Part shown: positions 47,132-58,900 of the stretch, in pieces
Numbering within the stretch: the first letter of the stretch is position 1
How the letters are laid out: each line of letters begins with the position of its first letter
NCBI GenBank assembly: GCA_012934845.2
Contig: WNNJ02003430.1
Coordinates: 93,001-157,000 of the forward strand
Direction of reading: 5' to 3'
Source of the DNA: Pomphorhynchus laevis
Lineage: Eukaryota; Acanthocephala; Palaeacanthocephala; Echinorhynchida; Pomphorhynchidae
DNA: 64,000 nucleotides
Program-made: the position numbers and the translations under genes
Notes under the pieces: model-generated
Told to the model about the DNA's origin: nothing
Databases searched by the model: none
The model's input: only the letters and a program-made list of their open reading frames with translations

Positions 47132-50100
47132 GAAGAAATTCAGTTTGGAAAACAAGGAGTTTTTGAATCAATTAGTGAAATATTGGAAACTTTGCCCTAC
47201 AGAAACGTCGAAGAAGTTAATTATGCAGAATATCTAGAACTAGAAGATGACCCGGTAAGATCCTGAGTTATTAAATTGTGTGCAGTAATTTGATATCGCA
47301 TTTTTCGAAAATTATTTTTTAATAGAGATGAGAGCATTTTAAAAATTTATTTAAAATAAAAAATAAAAATGATAAAATGATAATATTAATCTATAATATT
47401 ATTATATTAATCGGTTATACATAATATTAATACTTTTATTACGAAAGAGTGATAAAAATTATATAAAAATTAATAAAAATAATTAATATTATTAATGAGA
47501 GAATTTGTTATACCTCTTTACCTTTCGGTACTGGGTAAACAAAATAAATACACCAAAAGTTTATCAATTTTATAAATTGTATTTCAAAATCTTCTCAAAA
47601 TGTCAATATCGGATAGTGACATATTTTTCAAAATTGGGCAAGTGAAGATATGCAGGTTAGATGCGCATTCATTTTTGCAAAGAACACAAATGCACAAAGA
47701 GCACCGTGCATGTACTGGAATTCTAATAGCGCAGAATTTATCGTGATATCCATGGACAGATGCTCTCCAGATCAGCGGTCTTTTCCTTGCACAGGGTTCT
47801 CTCCATTTAGTCTGTAAGAATGCCGGAGTAAGATAAAATTCAGAATCCAATGACGTCGTCTTTCGAAAGAACATGTTCAGGTTAGTAGTAAATGATGCAG
47901 TGTGTTCAAGATTAAATGTTGAGCAGATTAAATTGTGTTCAAGATTAAATTCTGCGCTATTAATATTATTAATTATTATAATTATAATATAATTATAATA
48001 TAATTATAATTATTATTTTTTATAATTAATTAATAAAAATTATTTTTTAAAAATTATACAAGAAAAATACGATTTGAAATCGTGCTTTAGAAAAATACGA
48101 TATTAATTAATCTTTACTTTTACATATTCCAACTATTATCATTTAATAATATCAGTATTAAAGTTCAATATATAAATTCAAAAAAAATTTTGAAAGTAAA
48201 TATGTTAAAAAGTTAAAAGTTAATAATAATTTTGGAAAAGTAATATAAAATGATATTCAAAATTTTAAATAACAACGTCATTTGAATTTCTTTAATTTTT
48301 ATTTTTGTTTAGCTATTTGTATTCCTGCAAAGCACTCCATTTTGGCAGGACAATGATAGTAAGAATTTTGCTGCTCAGTTGGACATTCCATTAATTAAAG
48401 AATTTCTTGTCAACCAGAAGATCCAAATGCTTCTGATAGTAGAAGAGCTCGATCGCGTCGATCATATGGTGTCTGAAAATAGTGGTACGGACGCGATCAA
48501 ATCTGACTTTGTTTCGGTAAATAACGACAGCAAGAAGACTACCACTGATAACGGCAGTGAAGACAGTACAGTAGAGTCTTCTGCATCAAATCGAACAATC
48601 GAGCGAATGAGTACAACATCAAATGTTGAACAAATAGAGACTCAAAGCCAGCAGCAGACGAATGTATCCGCTGAATTTGGGCAATCACCTAAAATAATAA
48701 TTGTGAAAACATTTAAATACAGAACATATACTAAAATATCGGATTTAAAATTAATTGACGGATCAAGATTATTTTACTGTTTCAAACAGCCCAAATCTAT
48801 TTGGAGCCGCTTAAATTTCCTTGATTATGTGCACACAGGTTACTGCCAAATTGGTCAACACAATTCGAGTGCAAGTTCATTACTAAATACCGTACTACTA
48901 CCGATTCTACTTAATTTAACAGACAGTAAAATTTTAGGTATTTCTTTTATGATTTAGGCTGGCTTTACTTAAAAACCACGTAAATACCTTTTAAGCATTT
49001 TTTATTAATTTCTTTATCTTTATTATTACCAGCGATTACACTTTTTGACTTTTTACGTTAGTAATTCACAAATATTGCATTTTTTCGAACTCAGATTTTT
49101 AAAATTTATTGCACTGAAATTTTAAAAATTCAATTTATCACATTGTGATAATTTTATCTTAAACTCAAAATGCAGCTTAAAAGTAAATTGGTTTTTCAAG
49201 AAATAATACACATTGACCTTTAAAATTTGAGTCTTAAGATTTATATAAAACGTACAATCTGATATAATTTTCATTCTTATTATTAAGGTTTATTACGACT
49301 TTAATACGTTGAGATTAATGATTTATTAATTGTATTTCACAAATAGGTCAATTAGAAATAACAGATGAATATTAATTCGCTAAATTTGGAAATTTTGAAA
49401 TAGATCAATCAAAGTTAATTGCTATATTTTGCTAGATGTTACTAGTATCATCGAAAAAAAACCAATTTGTTCAATTAGAACAAATAGAATGGAAAATTCA
49501 TCAATTATCCAATTGCTTCTGAATTATAAAGGGTGCTTGAAATAATATTAATGTCAGACTTGGAATATCATCAACCTTGAGGCTATTCCAAATCTTTTTT
49601 AAATCTAAAAACCTACCTAAATAAAATAGATTTTGAAAATCGTGAAAATTTGAATCATTGTATTTCAACAAGATGCAATAAATATCATGTTGAAATGGCG
49701 CCATTTTTAAAAATATATATAGAATTTTGAGAAGAAATATAAAGAAAAATATGAAGAATTTTTTAAAGTCAGCAGTAGTTTAAACATGTTGATAAAACTG
49801 CGACTTAGAGACATTGCGTTATCTGCTTAGGTAAATAGATATTAGGATTAAAGCATACAGCAGAAAACATCTTTACATTTCACATTTTGTGTAAACTTGA
49901 TTTAAATTATAAAAAATCTTAAAAAAAATTATTTTATTATTCAGGATTTTTCGATTCAGAATTATTGTTTTGTTTATTAAATAATTATATTATAATGATA
50001 GAAAGTTATTAATAACTAAATAAAATTAAAGCAAACTAATGATACAGTATAAAAATATGTATTTAATCAGACATTAATTTTATAAACATGATTAAATAAT

Positions 50101-53100
50101 TTATTAAAAACTTTCTAATCAAAATAATCTAAAAGCGCAATTAAGAAAAAATACATTTAGGTTATGAAAAATGTTATTGTAGAAGTTGTTTAAAAACAAA
50201 GTGATCATTAAGCATACTTACCTGGCGCAGGGGTCAACGATGATCAAGAAGGTCGTTCCCCCGGGCTGAGACTGCGCCATTGCACTGCGGTTCGGTTGAA
50301 GCCTGCGATTTCCCCAAACTGGGGAACCTCGGGCGCAGAATTTGTGGTAGTTGGGGTTGCGTTCGCGCTCCCCTCTTTAAATAAAAGAAAAACTATGTCA
50401 TCTAAACGAAAATGTAGAATTGATGATGTGATCATTTAAATGTCTTGTTATCAATTGACGTCAGTCAGTTGGTAAAATGAATTATATGTATTTACATCAA
50501 ATTTAAAATGTTACCTGAAATGTGATCATATCAAAATATAAATATATGTAGCTCATGTATTTAATATATCAAATTTTAATAAGTATTTGTATTTATTATC
50601 CTTTTTCAGATTATATTACTTATATTTGTAATTTTGGTTAGCAAAAATACGAATACATATTAAGATAATATTAATATATATTATTAATATATAAATGTAT
50701 ATTTAAATTATCATATTTATTGTATATTAAAATAGAAAATATTTTATTAAAGAAGTTCAAATTTGATTTTTCTAAATGCAACTTAGTGTATTAAGTAATA
50801 AAAAATTTATATCTACAACTTGTATTATCATACTTGTTGGCTTTAAATCACGATACATTTTCTGAGTTCAAATATAATTTCGTTTTAATATTATCATTTT
50901 AATTTAATCATAATAATTTAATATTGTTTGAAATTAATTTCGTGTTAATTATAACACGAAATATCGTTTTAATTTAATATTAAATTAATATTAACATTAT
51001 TAAATAATTTATTAAAATTTTTCTAATCAAAAAAATCTAGCAGCGCAATTAAGAATAAATACATTTGAGTTTTAAAAAATGTTATTGTTGAAGTTGTTGA
51101 TAAACAAAATTTTCCCAATGCACTTTCAAAAAAAAAAGATAAAAAAATTACCTTGCGCAGTGGTTAACGATAATAAAGAAAGTCGTTCCACCGGGCTGAA
51201 ACTGCGCTATTGCACAGCAGTTCGGTTGAAGCCTGCCATCTACCCTGGTTCCCCGGGGTTGATGGCAGGCTTCATTTTGATGAAAAATGTTACATTTTCA
51301 TTTATTGTTACATTTATATTTATCATTTTTCAGATTTTATTGGAATGGTACATTAAAATAGAAATTATTTTAAAAAGTTTATTTTGTGTTTTTAATATCA
51401 TGATACATGTTCTGAGTTCAAATATAATTTCATTTTAATATTATCCTATTAATTTAATCATTATAATTTAATATCGTATGAATTTAATTTTGTGTTAATA
51501 TAATATCATTTTAATTTGATATTTTTTTACTTAATATCATTTGAATTTAATATCGTTTTAATTTTATATACTTTATTTAATATCATTTTTGTTTAATATC
51601 GTTTTTATTTAATATCATTTTAATTTAATATCGTTTTTATTAAATATATAGTTTAAATTAGTATCGTTGTAATTTGAGATATGTTAGTATTCCTGGCAAG
51701 TTTATCAGGATTTAAAAGCTACAAAGGAATCAACAAAACGGTTTCTAATACCGCTTCATTATCGTTTCTAATACGTAGACTCAATTAGCAGATTTGACCA
51801 TGTATTTGCCCCGTTGCAATGTTGGGTAGAGGAATAGGGTCAGAAACCTAATGACCTTAAATACTTATTCTGATATATCATCTGTTTTTTATTATTCAAT
51901 TAATAAATATTCAATTTTAAATTTTTACTGATTTGATTTATTTTATTCTGAATATTAAGGATGCAATTAGTGAAATAAGAAGTCAGAAGCCTCTTGTATT
52001 ATACCGTAATAAAATGCTTATAAATTTGGAGATTGCAAGTTTCTTGAAAGAGCACGACTCTCACATTGTAAACTTATTACTCTCAAGTTATAAAACAGTC
52101 GAAAATGATGAATTTGACGAAGATCGCAAATTATTGATAAGACAGTATTACCTTGTTAAAGATGTAACCAGAGAATATCACAGGTCAGCACATAATTTTG
52201 CACTAATTATTGGCAAGCCATTTTATATAAAATGTATATTTTATTATCAATATTATTATCATAATATGTGATAATAATATTAATTATTAATAATAATTAT
52301 CATAATATACATCCACTAGGCTGGCTTCTCCAGTGGTGTAGATATGTTGAGTTCAAATCCGATCAGCATCAATGTACTGAGAAAGCAGATAATAAGGATC
52401 AAAACTTGAAATGTAGCTCCGGGTCAACAGCTGATGAGACCCACCCAGACTGATTAGTAGCGTCCTGCTGTATCTAAAATAATATCAATACATGTGAGGA
52501 TAATATCGTGCCACAATCGGAAAATTTCAGCTTACAGATGCAAGCAAGTACAATTAAAATAATTATTTAAATAAAATATTTAAGAAGAATTACACTGAAG
52601 TTTCTTAAAAATATGTGGTGTCTGTGCTGTATTTAGTTTGTAATAAAAATAAACTTTAAAAATAAATCAATTACTGATATCGGCTATAAAACGGCTATAA
52701 TTATTTATCGGTAGTTTTCAAATAAAATTTTTTAAAGGCGAATCTTCAGCTTTTATTCTTGCTTACTAGTGTTTTGCTGAACTATATTTTACTATATAGT
52801 ATATATAATATATTATATTAATATTATCATAATATTATTAATATTATCAATAGTATTATCATTATATATAATATATATTATCATTATCGATCATACGATA
52901 ATATTTTATCTAACGATCGTCAATTTATCAGATAATAACGATGAAATGAAAATCTTTGCTGTCTGTTGCTGATTATTTATTTTAAAAATTATAACATTAT
53001 ATTTATTTTTTATTATATTTTATAAGACAAAAATAGTTAATAAGAACTGTAATTATATACATTATTTTTTTTATTTTTATAAAAATTATGAATATAATAT

Positions 53101-55942
53101 TTATAATAGACAAGATATATGCCGGAAAATTTACTTGTCAGAATAACAACATGAAATAATTGTTATTGAACTGTTAATTTTTGTTAAACATATAATCTAT
53201 GAAAATATTACTGAATTTACATCATTTTTAAATATCTTTTCATTAGACATTCTTGTTAATTAAGAATTACTGAGTGGATCTCACCGAAATTCTATCGTCT
53301 ATTTGAATTGATGTTTAAAAGTATATGCAGTCAAATCACAACGATTAATGTAACTTGGCTGTCAAATACGTTCAACGAGTACGTAACCGAGAGCAGGATC
53401 ATTATTCGCAATGTAAGTAAAACATTATTCATTTACATACGACTACAGTAAAGTTAATTTTAGTTAGAGTTAGGGTGTGTTAGGTTTAACGTAGCCGAGA
53501 AACGAATAATCGATAGAATGAAACTTATATCCAGGGTTCGCTTATTTACACTTGATTTAAATATCTTTCAAGATGGCCAATTGGATGAATTCTCTCTAAT
53601 GATGGTAAATATTCAAAAAATTGATAATTTAAAAAACGATTTTAAATCTAATTTTTATTAAACAAATAATGAATTGAATATTTTATTACGAATTAAATTA
53701 ATTTTGATCGTGTTATTTTGTGTTAACATTAAAATATGTATCAATAGTATTGCTACTCAACTCACTTGTTTACGCTCGTTTTGTTTCGGTTGAGCTTCAT
53801 CTCTTCTTAAAAAACGTCTTGCTATTTCATTATCAGATAGCAACGACAAAATCATTCCAAGTCGCTCTCTCCTGTCAGCTGGTCCTACTCCAAATAAACC
53901 TTAAATTAAAGTAGATTATAGAGTACAATGGCAAGTGTATTGTACATGTTGGCTCATCAAGTTGACGCAAATTAGATTTTACTTCCGAGTCATCAGTGGA
54001 AACGTATATTTGTCTTGCCTAAATTTTATAAATAATTTTCATTTAAGACTATTATTTTAATGATTTCATTTTCTTTTTAGATGTAATTTGAAAATAATTA
54101 AAGTAAATCATAGATCATAAGATGATGATGTATTACGGAATATATGTTTTACAACATATTATGATGTATTACGGATTACATATTATGTAATCAATATATA
54201 TAATAAATTACATCTAAATGTAATTATATTGACGAATAAAATGAACGAGTAGTTTATGAAATCAAATAGATTGTGTACAAGTAATAAGAACGGCAACTTT
54301 ATAAACCTCGTATGCTAGTTTTGTTTCGGTTATGCTTCATTAAAAAATGATCAAAGTATATAGCAAAGTGGAATATCTCTTACTTATAAATTTATTTTTC
54401 TCTGAATAAATGGGAAACAATCCCAAACCGCTACGCAACTTGTCGATAAAATAATTTTATGGAATATAATAAGAACCAGTTAAAAATACTAAATAACCAA
54501 AATGATCAAAGCTGGAAATCGTTTTGATTGTATCAATTTTAAGCAAACTAATCGATTAAGTGGAAAAGGGATTTCTGAATACAAACTATATCGTTTAAAA
54601 ACGTTTATTTAATTTATAATATATCGGGAATTCCTTGATAATTCGGAAAATTGCTTATCTGTAGTTGGCGTTCAACTGCACGTGATGACGTACATACCAT
54701 TATTTAGAAAACAAAATTATTATGACTAAATTTTATAACACTGAATTTATAATACTTAATATATAAAACAGAAATCGTCTAATGCTTTCAAAACCATTTA
54801 ACAACATTTCATTAATTTATATTAATAATAAATCCTTAATTTATAATGATTTATTAAATAATGTGTTTACTTTTTCTAATTATTTGTGAAGTAATTAGAT
54901 ATAAGATAATTAATAAGATATCAATGACAAAAATATCTGGGCTTTAAGTGAAATGATGCGAATATTTTTGGCAGAATATTGACGGTACTTATAATTTCGA
55001 ACATTAAATTCCATACATTTAAAGCTAAGAATCATATTATTTAAAAACAAATATTAAATTTAGCGTTCCAAGTGCAATCTGAAGAGCTTAGAAAAATGTA
55101 CAACTTAATAAACACATAAAAATATATTCGCACTGTATATCTGTGTTTTGAAAAGAACACAAATAAAATAATTAAAAAGACAAATAGTTGATGTTATTAT
55201 TTTTGGAAAGTATCGAAAGATCAAACGTAGAATTATTTTTGTTCTGGTCAAAATTTCTTTCTACTAGTTTAAACAGTTTACACATTCAGATTTATGCCAG
55301 TATAGGTTAAAGCAACAATCATTTAGTGGTATTTCCTTTATTGGAAGTGCAAGGTCGCGTGGATCTAGACAACCCAAATGTTATAAAAATATATAGTCTT
55401 TTTGTTTTAAATATTACTTACTAAAAATTGTATCTTAAACATTTCTATTTCTAGATCGAATCACAGAAAGTAGCGACGGCCTGTATCTTCAATATCTATG
55501 AAGACATAATTTGTTTACTTAGATTTCAACAACTAATATTTGATTACACAGTCCAACAAGTAAGTACTTGAAGTGTTTTTATGTACTTAAGTCGATTTAA
55601 GTTAAAAATATTAATTCAAAGTATTAATATTAATATAGATTAGTAATTATCTATATTAATACATATTAAATAATATAAATCAACGAATATTTTTCATTAA
55701 TTTATTATCTTCAAAATATGAACATATGTTATGTTTGTTCTCAAGTGTTGAGAAATTTTTAAATAAGTTTCTAAACATAAATTATTTTTATCAGACAGAA
55801 AATATTTGCAAGTTACTTTTCACTTCATACATTACATGAAAAAGACTCATTTAATATGAGGACTTATTTTCTTTAAAAAGAAAAAATTATGCAAAAATAT
55901 GGAACGCTTCACGATTTTGCGTGTCATCCTTGCGCAGGGGCC

Positions 55943-55982
<40 letters not shown>

Positions 55983-58900
55983 ACAGCCGAAGCTTGTACA
56001 ACGATGGCACTTCTGTGTTTAATAAAAGCTTAAACTAATTTCTTTTAAGAATTTCTAGAATATTGAATTTCTTTTTAAAATAAAACGGTAATATTTCTTT
56101 AGTTAGCTTTTGTAGTTTTGATGTGTAGCTTAAGTTGTAAAACAATGCTATATTTTAATAATTATTTGAGGTAGTATTTTGATGTAAAACGTAATTTTTT
56201 ATTTTTATCGTTGAACTTTATTGTTCAATAATTATTGCTTTTGTTCTTGAAATGCATTAGATTCGAATTTCAATTTTATATTTGAATGCAATGTACACAT
56301 TTCATTTAATGATCATGAATAATAGTAGAGTAATATTACTCTACTATATGTATATCCTGAAATTTTGAATTACGGGATAAAAGGTTCACTTTTAACAATC
56401 GCTGTACTATAGGTTCACTTTTAACAATCGCTGTACTATAGATTCACTTGTACAAATTAAAGTATTTTTCGTCTCTCAAGGTCAGCGGTATTTACTGTTT
56501 TGTCGCTATATCGGCTACGATATGTTTAATTTACGAGCACTATAAATATATCGTATAAGTACCAAGATGCAATTTCATAGTATTACATATCTACATTGAT
56601 TCTTTTTCTAAGAAACCATATCAGATAATTGAGTCTATGTATTTTATACTATTTTATACAATTTATTTTATATCAAGTTAAAATTTAAAATTGAAAATTA
56701 AAATAAAAGTCTATTTTCATGAATTGACAAATAAATAACAGACGATATATAAGATTTTATACTATGTATATTCATATAGCGATATAATTTATAATTAAAA
56801 TTTAAAATAGAAATCATTTTTTTATGAATTGACTAATAAACAACAGGCGATGCATCATATGAAGGATTAGAGGTCGTTAGAAGGAATTGCTATACAATCA
56901 GATTTCGGTCTCTATTCATCGACAAAACATAGCATCGGGACCATACACGTGCTAATAACGTATTTCCTTTGATTACATTTAATTATCTGTATCTTATTCT
57001 AATACAAAGCATACTTTTTATTGTACATCCATAAACATTTTCGCTTAATCGTTTAAATATATTTTTAATAATATTTTTTGTTGATTTGTGTATTGTATAT
57101 TTAATATTTTAATAATATTTTGTTTATTTATAATTCTCCATTATCAGAAAAATAATTTTTTTCAAACATGCTTGAAAATTTGCAGAAAATAATTATTGCA
57201 AAAACGAAATACATTTTGTATTTTCGCTGATATTAGGTTATTGAAGAGTGGAATAACAAAGTTCTATATTCTGAGAAGCTCTTCCAAGACAGTCTTCGTA
57301 TTTGTGTAAAAGAATCACTGTCCTCTGTTGCTCAGCTGTTAACGGAAAAGGATGGTGTGCCATTAATAAATATATCCTTAAAGATAATAAGTTCAAAGCG
57401 ATCAGGGTCTATATATCAGGTAAAATCAATGTAAATATTGAAGATTATTTTATTTTTTGAAGATAACAACTAATCCTGATCTGGATCATGTAAGAGAAAT
57501 ATTGCAATCATTTTACTATACTCACATAAAGAACACTCTGTTGGCAATACAACGATTGACTGTAGTTTTCAACTGTACAAAATTCATCAAGCAGGTAATT
57601 GTAGATTCAAACTTAATATTGTAAAAAAACTAATTACTTATTTGAAAGAATTACGTTTCAACTTTTATTTTACAACACGACAATAAAAAGGACTAAAACC
57701 TGTAATGCTTTTTTACAACCATCGTCGGGAAGCTTAACACGGAATGCGCCCACCGCAGACACCTAGCCTTTAATGAGACGTTTCGACCTTAGCCAACTCA
57801 TCACTACAGAATGTTCTCATCAGTGTGGCCATGTAGCTACGCAACTTCGACAGTACTTAATCCTCAGTAAACCTCTGAAAGGAATTCACTAAGCACACAC
57901 TCCTCACCTGATTACCACCCTTACATCTGGTACGCTTTTGATAAGCAGTGAAATCCAAATTGAAATTTAATTTAAAAGTGTGATTTTATTTAATTATATT
58001 AAAATATGCAGAAGAATTAAAATCTTAATTAACTTCTTAATAACATTTTAATCAAATTTAGCTAGTTATTAACTTTTTATTATTAATTTTTAATCTTAGC
58101 TAACTGTTTTATTGTTGATTTTGAAAATGTTGTTTTTATAGAGTTTATATTGGTCAATACAACGATCCCCAGATGTAATTGATCAAAATGACAGAATCAA
58201 GCGATTATGGCTCTTGACCGTTCAAGAAATTGAAAACTTTCTTAATGACAACTGGATTGACCCTTACATTTATATTTGGCATGGTGTGATCTCAGAGTTC
58301 GTTAAAGATTCAGATAGCACAATTTTATCTGTGCAAACAGAACTAGAAAAGTAATTCACGCAAAAGATATTTATTTAAATTAATTTTTGTTAATTTAGAT
58401 TTTCAGATATGTATCGCTTAGCTAGGCGATCATTTTCTCTCTATCGAATACACAATGTAGCAATAGACTGTTCGTCAGTGAAATCTTTTATTTGCAACTC
58501 TTGCAGTTCGCAAATTGAAAAATATGGAAAATACCTCGTCATTATTGCTGAGTTTAACGCAAAAAGAATTGAACGATTTATTGAACAGGCAACCAGAAAG
58601 TAGGCATCAATTTTGATTTATATTAAATGTGGTGCTTTCAAAATTAAGGTTAAACGAATTACCCGAAAATGCTGATAGCTTAGGCGATTACGAAAATTCG
58701 TTTTCCAAAATAAGACATGCATGCGATGCTGTAAAACACTCGATATGGCAATTAAAATTATCAGTCAGTATCTTGGATAAATATGAAATTTCAATGGGCA
58801 AACAGGTGTGATAATAAGTAACTTAATATAATATATGTTTATAAAGATTTAATTTTATATTCTAAAATTTTATACATGATATAAATGATATACATTAATA

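Noticed and set aside
49907-49995. Possible dynein exon after TTATTATTCAG
   Set aside because: The open frame ends in the wrong phase at the only donor and has no dynein-like residues.
51333-51346. A 14-base micro-exon (after TTTTTCAG) to bridge the phase gap in the dynein gene
   Set aside because: The length and phase fit, but the sequence lies in a duplicated U1-flank region and so short an exon cannot be supported by sequence alone.
57780-57824. Hammerhead ribozyme candidate on the minus strand (CTGATGAG ... CGAAAC)
   Set aside because: The order fits, but the 30 bases between the two cores do not form a stem II, and no paired stem I or cleavage site is visible.
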